Notes: generated from the letters alone by a model not told the origin. 64,000 nt of DNA from Bettongia penicillata ogilbyi (GCA_023548195.1 JAJHZJ010000576.1:62001-126000); one strand, 5' to 3'; shown: positions 44,684 to 56,159, counted from the first letter of the stretch. Program-made: numbers and translations.

Positions 44684-44797
44684 GTGAGGAAGAGACAATT
44701 CCAATGGATCCACAGGTGGAAAGTATGATGAGGAACATCAGTGTCTTCTGGACAATGTCATATGTATTTTTTACATATGTCTTACTAGTCAACAGAA
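44684..44797 (+). CDS. Putative exon A, copy 2
   Basis: 114 nt, acceptor GTGTTTCAG, donor GTAAGT. It differs from copy 1 by a single base. The 113-codon frame on the opposite strand (44631-44972) is a shadow. Confidence 0.45.
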
Positions 44798-45386
44798 GTA
44801 AGTATGATGAAAAGTCAGGGCAAAAAATACCTCTTGAATCCAATCTGAGGTGGGAAGTTAAAGGGATTTGAACACTTGGTGCTTCCACCATTTCCCACAC
44901 TTTTAACCCAACAATAGCACCATAAATCTCTAACATAAACACCCTTGAGTTTTTCTGGGGTGTCCTACTCATAAGGCAATAGAGACAGAAAAGTTACAAT
45001 AATACAATATGTATCATAGTCTAAGTTCCTTTTTCCTCTGAGTTCTGTAACTGGAGCTAAGGAATTATCTCTGAGTCTCTGGATCCTCACACTAACAATT
45101 TCTGTCCAAAAGGTTGGTGGTCTGTATTCAAAACATGGGTGCAAAGAAGTGGTAATGAGGTGTCTTTGAGGACCACGGAATCATAAGTGATTCACATCTT
45201 TCCACTTCAGGGCTCCTCCATTGAGTTGTAGATTTGGACCAGTGGTCATCTGCTAGATTGTTTGGAGAAAACTCCCACTTCCAGTCTTTTGGGGGCATCC
45301 TGAGTGCTTTAGTCAGAGTTGACAATCAACGGCTTTAGGGTAGAGTCTGAGTGATTATGCCCTTGATCATCTGTGTCCTCTTTCAG

Positions 45387-45500
45387 AACAAATTTTGAGA
45401 CATACCTTTTGGTGGCACTGGAATGGGATCCTGGCAGTGACATATTCAATGGAAGTAGGCGCTTGTATTTGTTATTTGTGGGCACATCATAGTTGCCAAG
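45387..45500 (+). CDS. Putative exon B, copy 2
   Basis: 114 nt, acceptor CCTCTTTCAG, donor GTAATG. It reads QILRHTFWWHWNGILAV with the core kept; a competing frame on the same strand has a stop here but not in copy 1, which supports the phase-1 reading. Confidence 0.45.
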
Positions 45501-45961
45501 GTAATGCTGACATGGGGGCAGGGAGGAGGGGGCAGGGTAGTTGGACAATATTAAAGGTCTATCATCCTGATATACTGAGGGTCACCTCCCCATTCTCATT
45601 CTGTTCTTACTCTAATCTCTGGACTCCAAGGATTCCTTTTCCCTTTCAAAGACAAGTGTGACTTGCCCGAGTTTCCCACAGCTGTATGTAGCTTTCTCTT
45701 TTTCACATGCACAGTAGCCCAGATATCTCTTGAGAAATTCAGGGGTAGGAAGAGGGGAGGGTTCTTGAGGATGGAGCAAGTTTGTGTAAGTTGGTATGTG
45801 AGGTAATCCAGAAGTGGTGGAGCCAGCTGTGGGCTGTGACTGCAGGTGGGAAAAGATTCAAGTGGTTCCAGCCATTCTAGAGGTGGGCTTGGGGGAAAGA
45901 ATCTGTGTAGTCTCCCTTGGACCAGTTTCTGAGAGATGACAAGCCTTGGTCTGCTCTGCAG

Positions 45962-46191
45962 GGTTTATCCTCATGGAAGACTGGATGAACTGGATGACTT
46001 CATTAATCATTTTTGTCTTCATCACATTCTTAGGAATGATGATTTTGAATATTCTACCTGATTATTTTATTTTCTTTTTTGTGACACTGATATTTTCAAT
46101 GAATTTCTCCACTATTGAGAACATCATATTTCTGCCGCCAGTGCTAAAGATGTATTTTACGCAAATTCAGGCTGTCTTCTTACATCGGTGA
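45962..46191 (+). CDS. Putative exon C, copy 2
   Basis: Acceptor TCTGCTCTGCAG, 230 nt including the TGA at 46189-46191, donor GTAACT at 46197. Seventeen residues differ from copy 1, including E to I and L to H, with hydrophobic character kept. Confidence 0.5.
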
Positions 46192-46681
46192 TTCAGGTAA
46201 CTGGGGCTTATTGGGTCAACTGACTGGCATACAGAAAAAGGCCAGATGTCCCTGGGGAAGGAGTTAAGCATTGTCTAGTGTTTAACCCAGAAGGTCACGG
46301 ATGCTCAGTTTGGGAGAGAATGGGGAATATTCTCACAACGGAGGCTAACAAAGATGAAGCCAGGGAAAAGGGATGACCCAAGGAAAAAGGTAGGCCAGGA
46401 GGTTTAGGACTTCATTTTGAGGTGCCCAAGGAAGATGATGTAGGCTGGGACAAAAATCAATGTCATAGTCCCTTCATTTCTGCATCCCTACTCCTTCCCT
46501 CCATGTTTTTTTTTTTTTCTTTCTCTACCTATATGCTCTTTCTTTGTTACTTCCTGTTTGCTCTGTCCTTCGTTCTTTCTGGAATTAGCTCCCCACTACC
46601 AGGAAAATATCTCTACATCCTCCCCTGAGAGGTCAACAATGTTGCTTCTCACATTCTGTCTTTTCTTCCTTCTATTTCCAG

Positions 46682-46930
46682 CTGGTCCCCAACCTCACCA
46701 TTTCTCAATGTTTCATTATAGTCATGCTCCTTCCCTGAGGTAGTTTCCCAAAGAGGAAAAGAGAACTGTACTTCTCTCCCCCTGCCTCAAGGAAGCTACA
46801 AGTCTCAGTGATTATACTTTTGTCTCCAATCTGTAGAAGCAATGCATGAGCTTGACTCTACAAAGGGTGAGAAAACTTTTCATGTTATCAATTTAGCCAT
46901 AATAAAATAAGGCCACATTCAAGAAACATC
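46682..46930 (+). other. Putative 3' UTR exon, copy 2
   Basis: The acceptor TTCTATTTCCAG ends at 46681, and AATAAA is at 46911-46916. A TAG closes the frame that stays open in copy 1. Confidence 0.3.
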
Positions 46931-47591
46931 AATTAGACATACTTTGAAAAGTGTTTATTATTGTATAAAAATATCTAACTATTATGTACTTAATAATTTC
47001 AAAAAATGAAAACTATTATTTAATTTTAAAGTTAACGAAGGCCAGATGAGGCCTTAAGGACATGGATTCCCCACCACTGGGCAATACCCTAGACTTGACC
47101 TGCAAGCAACATACACCTCATGTCCTTCCCCTTTTGACCCCAGTGAATTTGCCTCTGTAGCTGTTCTGTATCTTTTGATCATTCCCTTCTCCTTTCCTTA
47201 TCCTTCCCGAAAAATATTCCTTGTTAGAGTCAAGACTCTGGAGAAATCTTGAAATATAATCTGAGAAATCTCAGGTCTCATGTTTTTCCCTAGGAAAGGT
47301 CTGGTTTTTCCATACCCAGAGTACAGTGAGACCATTGATGACATGGAGTACAAATGCCACCCCTGGAGCCCATCCTGATTGATGCCTAGCAATCTGGAGT
47401 TCTATGAGGATCTTCTGAGAAACAGACTTGATTCTTTATCACCTTTATTCCTTAACTGTACTGAAGACAGAGTGTGCCCAGAGGAGCCAGGATTCTCATT
47501 TAACAACCTAGACTACTGGTTCTTCCAGTTATTACACAGCTGAATATTATGACTACTTTATGTCACTGAGCAGAAAATGAGTAAAAATGCT
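46931..47591. other. Duplicated 3' flank, copy 2
   Basis: Counterpart of 21150-21841; no gene or repeat was identified. It ends at the duplication edge. Confidence 0.5.
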
Positions 47592-48659
47592 AGCTTGTAA
47601 GCTTGTTTTCTGTAGACCCCCTGAAGGTACCTTCAGGACACTTCTGATAGCAGAGAGAATAATGGGAATTAGGTGTACTTTGTCTTATTTCCATATGGTT
47701 CAAATGTCTTCCACTAGGTCTTTATAGTGTGAAAGTTTTTATTTTGTATAGTTAGGATTTTACAAGTATTCAATATAGTAACATTTAAAAAGTACATACA
47801 AATCTAAAAAAATTAAAAACATTTTTCTTAATCAGTTATGACTGTGGTTTTTGAATCATTGAATGTCCAAGGTGAAAAAACCTCAGTGAGATTAGACTTA
47901 TACTATACCTATGGGAGAGAACTAGGAACAATGAAGTGGATGTTATAAAGACAGAAATATTAGTTTGATGACAGGTAAAACTTCCTAACAGTTATAGCTG
48001 TCCAAAAGTAGAATGAACCATTTCAGAGCATTGTGGATTCTCCATTGCAAGAGGTCATTAACGAAAAGGGTTTGGGTTTCCTATAGTAGGGATGGTTTTC
48101 TATGCATGTATTCCACCTTGAGAGTCCTTTTCACTCTAACACTGTATGATTCTGTGATGTAATACTATCTATACTTGAAAAAGAAATACCAACTACATTA
48201 TGTCTGACAAGTAGCCATCCAGCTTATGTTGAAGACTGAGGTGAAAGGGAACTAACCACTCCCTGAGGCAGTCCATCCCACTTGTAGGCCAGCTCTAATT
48301 GCTAAGAAACTTTTCTTGACCTCAGGCCTGAATATGATTCTAAATAATATGTACTTATTGATCCCAGCAAGAGAAGAAATCAAATCCCTCTTCAACATGG
48401 TAAGTTTTTCAAGTATTTGCTTTTGTTCATTCCTGAATCTATCGATAGCACTTCATTCACTGTACCACTTGGTGGATTTATTTTACAAAAACAACTTAAG
48501 AATAACTGGCTTCCCCAAAAGTAACTAAGACTGACTAACCAAAACCCTGAATTCCATAATCCAGAAAATACTGCTGCCTAGAATTTTTCAATAGAAATAA
48601 TAAAGCAATAGACTCTATAAATCACTTTCAAGAAAGGGAAGATATGCTTCAAAGTCTAA
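47592..48659. other. Single-copy flank, no gene recognised
   Basis: This is the sequence that originally followed the duplicated block. A stretch near 48230-48330 ('gaggcagtccatcccactt', 'ccagctctaattgctaagaa') resembles a widespread mammalian interspersed repeat, but I cannot name it. Confidence 0.4.
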
Positions 48660-50170
48660 GGCATAGTGATCAAATTGTACTATTAATTGTTTTAATTGCT
48701 ATCTTTTGATTTTACATCTGCTTCAGTTCCCACTTCATCCTTCTCCTGCCTAGCAAGACATCTTGTGCAACAAAGAGTAAGAAAAAATTTTTACATCATC
48801 TTAAAAAAGCTGACCAACACAGTAAAACCAAGTTTCTGAGTAGATGCAATGTCTTGCACCGATAATTTTCAAAGAATAGAAAGAACTGCATTATCTCTTC
48901 TTTTAGATCAATTTTCTTCAGTAAAATCATTCATAATCCAAGGTTTGTTTGTGGTTGTCATTCTTTACAGTCATAGTACGTATTGTTTTCTTGGTTCTCT
49001 TTCATTCACTTTACATCAAGGTATATGTCTTCTCATGCTTCTTTACAGTTTTCTTAAAATTGCTTAAAAGAAAGTAATATTCTATTAAATTCATGTTTCA
49101 CAAGTTTTTTAGCCATTCCATAATGAATTGCATCTACTTTTGATGGGATACAAGCCCAAGCCAAGACCTTTGTCCCTGGACCAGGAGTGTTTTGTTCCCA
49201 TTTGTCTGAAGGGCCCAGGAAAGCCGGGGACTCTTTGAATTTCCTTTATTTCATTTGCAGTTTTTTTCTATTCTTCCTTTTAGCTATAACCAGCCACTTC
49301 TTAATATTCTCTTGAGGTCCAAGTCTCCCAGACAGGATGGTGGATTGTCTGGACTACTGGCCAGTCCCATAAGGATCCTCCTTGGACCTGATCTATATTG
49401 CAGGCTGACTTTCCCCTATCAAAACCATCCCTGGGACCCCCAGACTACTTGACAACACCTGGATTCTTCCCTCAGTCTTTTTCTTTATTTAAGTTCCATC
49501 TCTCCTCAGTGAAGGCACTCAGATTCAATCCAGCTCAGATTCTGTCTAGCTGAGATTCTATCTGACCAGCTTTACAAATGCTTAGGCTCCTTAAGAGACA
49601 ACTCAGTATGGGGAATCTTTAATAAATTATGTTTTTCTTTGGCTTTATGAAGGCTTGTGTTGAATTCATTTGAGCAGGACCAGGCATGTCAGTATTTTGG
49701 GGCCCCATACCACCCCAAACCTCATCACTTTGTTTCCAGTTCTATGCTCCTACAGAAAACTACCATCAATATCTTGGCGTATTATGTGCCTTTTTTTCTG
49801 TCTTTGCCTTCCTTATGGTATTTGTCTAACAGTGGAATCTTGGGAGTTAAAGGTAAAGGCATTTTAGTCATTTTTTTGGCATGATTTCAAAAGAGTGTTT
49901 AGAATATTTGAACCAATTTGCAGATCCATCAGCAGTGCCTCAATGTCACTGTCTTTCCACAGTTTCTGTAACATTGGATGTTCCTAATTCTTTGATCACT
50001 TAGCCTTTAAAAATGGTCCTTAGCCTCATATATTTCTGTTACTTCTGATATATACTGGATATCATACCTTTAAAAAAGAGACATCTGGTACAAAATTTTC
50101 CTGGTTGGCCACTTCCTTTCTAATCCTGGTGATGTATATTTTATTCATATAAAATGTTTTTAATTTTATG
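48660..50170 (-). repeat. Old L1-type 3' region repeat, split by an LTR
   Basis: Words such as 'gttttcttggttctctttcattcac', 'gtaatattctattaaattcatg' and 'agccattccataatgaattg', then after the insertion 'tccagttctatgctcctacag', match a very common antisense repeat in marsupials. The block is interrupted at about 49145-49725. Confidence 0.5.
49145..49725 (+). mobile_element. Putative solo LTR
   Basis: The block splits an older repeat. It has a TATA-like TTTATTTAAG near 49484, AATAAA near 49622 and a downstream 'ttttggggccccatacc', reminiscent of a class I retroviral LTR end and primer-binding region. No internal retroviral sequence follows. Borders are approximate. Confidence 0.4.
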
Positions 50171-50479
50171 TAATTTTGGAGGGCCTAGAAAAAGCTAGCA
50201 AAGGTAAACATTTTTCTTCAGCACCACTGCAGTGTAATACTTGTGGCACTACAGTGGTGACACTGCTTTATATACATTCCAAACTGGCTCTTGTACTACC
50301 TTCCTTAAACCTTCAGAGAGACCATGTGACAGGATTTTACACAGTGAGGGTATGGTCCTATCTGAATTACCTAGATGGGCACACTACTCAATGAGTCTCT
50401 TGAGAGCCTCAGGCACATGCATGAGAGGTTTTCCAAAAGACTGAAGTATTTCCTCTCTGTCAATAAACATTTAAGTACC

Positions 50480-50900
50480 TTCTGAGGGGGGTGGAAGGCC
50501 ACCCAAGACCCCTGACAAACCACAGAAGCTTCTCAAGGTAGAGACAGAAAAGAAAATTTATTAGCAAATCTCATGAAAGTTGGGCATTCTCCTCACCAGG
50601 AAGGACTAGTGAGGGGACCGTTGGTATCCAACACAGAAGCAGGTTATGTACGTCTACAGAATTACCCCACCCTGTCCTCTACCTTTTATCCCCATTGGAG
50701 GAGTTAGGTGGCCTCACAATCTGCTGTCCCAAACTAGGACGAGTTCTAGTCCAAATAAATGTGTAAGTCCTTATTTGGCACTAGATGCACTGATGTGGCA
50801 AGTAGAGCATTGCAAAGCAGTTAAAAAAAATCAATTTTCCCCAAAATCACCTGATTCAGGGTAAAGTGAAACTGAGGCCTCCAACCCCCCTTTTAGGCCT
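50480..50900 (-). mobile_element. Possible antisense LTR fragment
   Basis: On the minus strand there is AATAAATTTTC (complement near 50555) and a layout like a short LTR starting near 50900. No retroviral genes flank it. The assignment is tentative. Confidence 0.3.
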
Positions 50901-50949
50901 GGCTCAGTTTTAGAGACTATCTATTACTTTAGAATGAGACAGCTTTCAG

Positions 50950-51345
50950 TAATTCACACATTATCACATATTAGATATTGTGCTAAGGAATGGGGATACA
51001 AAAGAAGGTAAAAGACAGTTCTTGCTCTCAAGGACTTCACAGCCTAATAAAGGAAGCAACATATAAATAATAGTGGGCATGCAAATTATATCCATAATAA
51101 ATGGGGAATAACCCACAGAGGGAAGGCATTAGAATTAAGAAGAGATAGAGAAAGGCTTCCTGTAGAAGGGAGGATTTTGAACGGACACTTGAAGGAATCC
51201 AGGAGAGCCAAGAGGTGGAGATGTGGGGAGTGAGCACCCAGGCATGCAGGTAATCAGAAAAAAATGCCTGAAGTCAGGACATGGAATGTCTTGTTTGAGG
51301 GACATAAAGGAGGCCAGCATGTCTGGATTTCATAATATGTGTGTG
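50950..51345 (+). repeat. Unclassified marsupial interspersed repeat
   Basis: Reads 'gtgctaaggaatggggatac', 'cagttcttgctctcaaggac', 'ggcttcctgtagaagggagg' and 'gtcttgtttgagggac', a word order typical of a common mammalian non-coding repeat. I cannot assign the class. Confidence 0.45.
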
Positions 51346-51479
51346 TGACTCGTAAAAGAATCTATCTGGGAGTGGAATACCCTCATTTATTTATACTATT
51401 TATACTCACTCTGAGTCATCAAAACCCAAACAATGAGCAAGTGAGGCTTGGGCTTGATGTATTATTGACCAATCAGTGA

Positions 51480-52775
51480 GAGCCAGAGTGATTTGAGTTC
51501 AAAGACATAGTCAAGTAGCTATATTTGAATCCAAATGGGCTTTATTAAAGCCTGGTATATCAGAGCTGTATTTCAAAATATTATGAATGCTTAATTCATA
51601 CTGAATGAATTATATGAGACAAAGAAAAGTTAATTGTCTCATGTTTTAGAAACTGATAAATAGGGAAGAAGAAAAAATTATCTAGCCCCAAATTGCCAAC
51701 ATATGTTATGAGGTATATAAGCAGTCACATGTAGGCTTATACACCTTCTAGATCACAAGGAATCCAGAAACTGCCTTCTCTAGTTGTCTGAAGTCTTAAA
51801 CACAGCAAAAAGGTGGCTCCATATGGGTTAGTGAAGATATGGAGAAGGAAAAGGCAAATGAAGGAAAACAAGAATACTTACTAGGAAAGTTGTTAGGTAA
51901 GAAGAAACTGAACGAGTTAAAAGATTATGGGAAGGAAAAAGAAAAGAATCTCTCAACTTTCAGTGGTTCTCCTACCCCATTCATAATTAGGCCCTGGGAA
52001 ACAAAGTAAGGACAGGAATGATACATGAAATCCCTCTCTTGGTAGGAGGACAATGTTGGAGATGTCAGGGGTGAAGTAGTTTAAAACTTCTCTGAGAATT
52101 CTGGAATTTGGCATTTTTCTCATTTTCTTGCCCAGAGAAATATTGGAAACTAACAGAGGAGAATAATAAATCCCAGTGATAGCTTGAATGATGCTATCAG
52201 GAGTTTCATGACAGAGATAGAAAGGCAGACACTGCTTCTGGCAGAGGTGGCAGAGATGGAGTTGAGTATGTCACCAGGGTAACCAAGGTCTTCATCTGTT
52301 ACAGGGAGTTGGGATGGTAGCACCAAAGTAGAAGATAAACCAGAGCATTAATAGATGTCCTCCTTACCCCTAGTCATGAATCCAGGTGAATGAAGTATCT
52401 TTTTTTCCTCCTAACTTTTTCTTCCCATTTTCCCTTTAATCCTTTTGGACAGATACTTAAATCCAAAGACTCCTGTTCCATTAAGCTGTTCTTTAATGTT
52501 TAAAGGCAGTTATGCTAAGCCTGATTACTCTAGATAAAACTAATCAATCTCTATTGTGCTCTTGGGTTTTGTACACCCTGAAGCTGCCCTATGGGCAGGG
52601 GTGTCAAGCTGCCCCGATCGTCATACTGACACTTTAAGATTTGAACAGTTTGGCTGTAACTTAAGCCCAAGACTCTTCTGGTGATAGGACCAGGGAAGGA
52701 AGAACTGGAACTATGACTGATGTTCCACTGAATCTGAGGTACATAGAAATCAAAACTACAGTAGTTGGCCCTGGC
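51480..52775 (+). mobile_element. 1.3-kb LTR-like repeat, fullest copy
   Basis: Related sequences occur inverted at 41450-42800 (and truncated at 18260-18465), and its first third recurs at 15690-16010 and 38880-39190. A TATA-like TATATAAG lies near 51713. There are no long open frames. The length and TATA suggest an LTR, but no TG...CA ends with target-site duplications could be confirmed. Confidence 0.6.
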
Positions 52776-52844
52776 AACTTTTGAAAATCACATTAGCTGC
52801 TGAAATGAAAGGGGAGGTAGCTGTCTCCCACTTTGTATCCTCTT

Positions 52845-53155
52845 GTGTGTGTGTGTTTGTCTTTCATTGCCAAAGAAGACCATGTCATCAGAGCAATAAT
52901 GACATGACTTGCACTTGACTTTGCTTTGAATGAGGGAGTGCTGTGTGGATCACCAGCCTCACTTGTCCTCCAGAACCATCTGAAACCAGTGACCAGATAA
53001 TTCATCAGGATGAATGGAGATGATCCAGGATGAGGCAAGAGGGGTTAAGTGACTTGCCCAAGGTCACATAACTAGTGACTATCAAGTGTCTGAGGTGAAA
53101 TTTGAACTCACATCCTCCTGACTCCTTCACTGGTACTCTATCTACTACACCAAGG
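52845..53155 (+). repeat. RTE-derived SINE
   Basis: Contains 'tcattgccaaagaagaccat', 'atgacatgacttgcacttga', 'gaatgagggagtgctgtg', then a MIR-like tail 'aagtgacttgcccaaggtca' ending 'ctctatctactacacca'. The first part is shared with RTE LINE 3' ends in marsupials. Confidence 0.7.
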
Positions 53156-53250
53156 TTGAGTGGTTTAAGGTGTCAGACTCAAGACTCTGTCTTCACTATT
53201 TGAGCATTCTGTTCTCCTTTTGGAGTGGTGGGTTCAAATCCCTTTTGATA
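53151..53250 (+). pseudogene. Degenerate tRNA-Leu(CAA)-like gene with intron
   Basis: From the D-arm (GAGTGGTTTAAGG) through the anticodon stem with CAA (CAGACTCAAG), an intron-sized insert of about 20 bases, the second half of the anticodon stem (ATTCTG), a long variable arm and a perfect B box (GGTTCAAATCC, 53231-53241), the order fits nuclear tRNA-Leu-CAA genes, which normally have an intron just after the anticodon. The 5' acceptor strand is lost into the neighbouring SINE and cannot pair with the 3' end, so it is probably non-functional. Confidence 0.6.
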
Positions 53251-53664
53251 CATTAATTGTATCCTCTTTAGAGAAACAACCCTATCCTTTAATCTTATTC
53301 ACTATCTTTGAGGGTGGAATAGAGCACTTCATGTAGAAGCACTTAGTGCTTTTCTTTTCATTTTTCCTTTGTTTAGTTGAGTATATGACCACAGTACACT
53401 GACTAAATGTTTCTTTGATTATGAAAAGCAGACTAAGAGAAGAGAGACTAAGAGTAGGGTAAGGGTTCTAGAGTTATTGTAATCAACTTTGGATATTTTT
53501 ATCAAGAGGCCATAGATGTGTTCTCACTTGTAGCCATTCCACAAGATCTCTGTTCTGCCCTCCTGCCTTGGAGAAGGGAAATAACATGATTCTTTCAGCT
53601 CTAATCACCCTTTCCTTAGCTCTTTTAGAGGACTCCACCCTAAGGGACTAAAAACCCCTATACA
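53251..53664. other. No feature recognised
   Basis: Single-copy AT-rich DNA with no coding signal or identified repeat. Confidence 0.4.
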
Positions 53665-53890
53665 AACAGCCATCAAAATAGTGCAGTGCATAGAGCCATG
53701 CACCTGAAGTCTTTTAAGAAGTTATAGGCCTTTCTGACTTGCAGTCTAAATTTGAGCACGTTAGCCATGTGAACCTGGGCAAGTAAGTTCACTTTGATCT
53801 GACTCAGTTCCCTCAACTGTAAAGTGAACATAATGACAAGATTTATTTCTTAGTGTAACTGTGAAGATCAAATTGATGGAATTCAAGTAA
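53665..53890 (+). repeat. MIR-like SINE
   Basis: Decayed tRNA-headed SINE with 'atagagccatgcacctgaag', 'gtgaacctgggcaagtaagt' and 'ctcaactgtaaagtgaac'. Confidence 0.6.
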
Positions 53891-54199
53891 AGTTGCCCCC
53901 AGACTAAATATAGGCACTGCCCCTACCTACCCATCACCCCCACATCCAATTTACATGTTTGAAAATATTTGTATCATTTCATTCATCCACAATCATACCA
54001 CCCCTTTAGCCGAAGAAAGGATCACAATACTTATCAATATTGACCCAACAGGAAAACAATAGTTAACCAGTCAGAAAGCAGTACTTTTGGGATATTTAAC
54101 CACCAATCCATAAATGGGAGCCTTCCCCATTGTCTAATTCCTTAACAAACCTCTCCTGTTTGCCAAGGTTCTGGATAACGAATAATGTGTTCATACTTT

Positions 54200-55320
54200 G
54201 CTTGTCACCAATGGAGTGAAACAAACCTCTAGTTTTGCTCCCATGCTTTTTATCATGATATTTTTGGATGTATTTTCAAATGTTTTCAGTGAGGACCAAC
54301 TCAGCATCTAGGTCAACTGCTGCACTGATGGTAAATTCTTCAACTTGAAAAGGCCACGAGCCAAGACCAAAGTGGGGAGATCTCTAGTGCAGGATTTTCT
54401 ATTTGCAAATGATTGTGCATTCAACACATCCTTTGAAGATGAGATGCAACAAAGGATGGTTTGATTCTCTGCTGGTTGTGCTAATTTTTGCCTAACAACT
54501 AACACCAAGAATACAATGGTGCTTCATCATCCAGACAAAGAACCATTGCTTACATCAAGTAGAGAAGTTTTGATTACTATAGATAAATTCACTTAACTTA
54601 CTAGTGTACTTTCCGAGGATGGAAACATTGATAATGAGGTTGAGACCTGCATAGCCAGAGCAAGCTCAGTTTTTGGGAGGCTCTGAAGGAAACTGTGGGA
54701 GAGAAGAGGGATTAGACTGAGTACCAAACTGAAGGTCTACAGAGCCATTATGCCGACCTCATGGAGAGAATACCTGTGACATGCCAGAAACTGAATCACT
54801 TACATTTGAATTGTCTTAGGAAGATCACCTGGCAGAATAAGATCCAAGACATTAAGATCCTTTGTGAACTAAACTGCCAAGCATCCAGACTCTAGTATAG
54901 AGAGCACAATTTCAACGGGTTTGCCACATTGTTTGAATGCTGAATATATACTTGCTGAAAAGGTTAATTTAAGGAAAACTCACTCGTGGAAAGCTCTTAC
55001 ATGAGAGTCAGAAAAAATGATTGCAGGACACTCTCAATGTTTCTCTTAAGAACTTTGAAACTCATTGTATGACATGAAAAAAATTGGCACAGGACAACTC
55101 AGCATGGTATGCCCTCATCAGAGAACGTGCTGTGTTCTATGAGAAAAGTAGAACTTAAGTAGCCCAAAAGAAATATGAGATGCAAAAAATTAGAGAATCT
55201 ACTCCAAATATTCTCATGGACCATGTGTTCCCAACTCATGGTAGATTTTGCTAAGCTCTTCTTGCTGTAATCAGCCACCATTGGACACATTGTAACAGGA
55301 ATCTAACAAATTGATGCCAT
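54200..55320 (+). pseudogene. RTE-clade LINE reverse transcriptase fragment
   Basis: The broken frame includes an RT active-site region LFANDCAF (the usual second Asp replaced by Asn or shifted), 'ITIDKFT', 'GNIDNEVETCIARASSVFGRL' and 'RRGIRLSTKLKVYRAIM', all in the order seen in RTE-type elements. Further on, EN-distal words such as 'LQDTLNVSLKNFE' match the minus-strand element at 57440. Multiple stops and frameshifts make it inactive. Confidence 0.7.
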
Positions 55321-55369
55321 TTTGTTCTTCAAGAATGGAGAACCAATTATTCTAAATATATTGAAGTAA

Positions 55370-55880
55370 ATTAAAAATGAAACAAAATTAATGGAAGGAG
55401 TTAATAAATTTAGCAAAGTAGTATGGAATAAAACAATTCCACAAAACAATCCATTTTCTCAACACAAGGAACAAAATCCATCAGGAAGAAATAGAAAAAT
55501 ATATTCCTTTCACAATTCTTCACTATGTATAAAAGATCTAAGAGACAATACCACCCAGAATGACCTACACCATCAGATCTATGACAATGAAACTAGAAAA
55601 GGATTGCTTTTACTTTACAGAAGTAGGCAAAGTAATAACAAAAATCAGAAAGATAAAAAGATACAAGGGAAATAATGAAAAAAGTGAGAAGGAATAGGCC
55701 AAGTAGTACCAGACGTCAAAAATATACTACTGTAAAGTAGTAATAACCAAAACACTTTGATACTGATTTCAAATATAGAAGAGTTGTTCAATAGAACAGA
55801 TTAGGCAAATATGATCGAGAAGTAATTGAACACAGTAGCACTGTGTTTTTTAAACTCAGTGACATAAGAACTTTATTGGT
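55370..55880 (+). mobile_element. L1 ORF2 3' fragment, sense
   Basis: The words 'gtagtaccagacgtcaaaaa', 'tactgtaaagtagtaataac' and 'aaaacactttgatactg' are the sense counterpart of the L1 antisense at 490-530 ('tgataattactgctttataac'). The 94-codon frame 55391-55675 is part of this degenerate ORF2. Confidence 0.6.
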
Positions 55881-55904
55881 ACAAGTATTCATTATGTATC
55901 CATG

Positions 55905-56155
55905 AAAAAGAGGTAACTAGGTGACATAGTAGATAGAGCAAAACCTGAGTTCAAATCCTGTCTCACATACTTTCTAGATATTTGGCCCTGAACAAGTCAC
56001 TTAATCTCTGTCAGTCTCTGCTTCTTTATCAGTAAAATGAGGAAAACAATAACCCTGACTCCACAGGGTTGTCGTGAGGAATAAATGAAATAACATATGT
56101 AAAGTGCTTTGTAAACCTTGAAGAACTATATATGTTAGCAAGTATTATTATATCA
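55905..56155 (+). repeat. tRNA-derived marsupial SINE
   Basis: It starts 'aggtaactaggtgacatagt', has 'cctgagttcaaatcctgtct' (tRNA-like B box), 'gaacaagtcacttaatctct', 'cacagggttgtcgtgagga' and 'gtaaagtgctttgtaaacct'. This is one of the best preserved SINEs in the window. Confidence 0.85.
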
Positions 56156-56159
56156 AAGG

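Larger units (their letters stand above)
44684..46930 (+). other. Putative multi-exon membrane-protein gene, copy 2
   Basis: The same three exons as in copy 1 occur at 44684-44797, 45387-45500 and 45962-46191, with identical lengths, phases and splice sites, and no stop or indel in the joined frame. Spacing between exons is within about 30 bases of copy 1. Hydrophobic segments are kept even where residues differ (exon C: LIIFVFITFLGMMIL, FFFVTLIF). The two paralogs therefore share about 80-85 percent of residues over the joined exons. A further acceptor (46681) and AATAAA (46911) are also kept. I found no first exon here either. Either both are real genes under loose or diversifying selection, or both are remnants that happened to stay open; I lean slightly to the first. 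Confidence 0.5.
27114..47591. repeat. Segmental duplication, copy 2
   Basis: It corresponds to 1-21841. It starts immediately after the retroviral LTR and ends after the shared run at 47581-47591, beyond which copy 1 has no counterpart. Copy-specific events: a HAL1 fragment inserted at 28425, deletions matching copy 1 3589-6807 and about 8820-10200, two small tandem duplications (33191, 35521), and 2.6 kb kept at 41637-44275. Confidence 0.95.
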
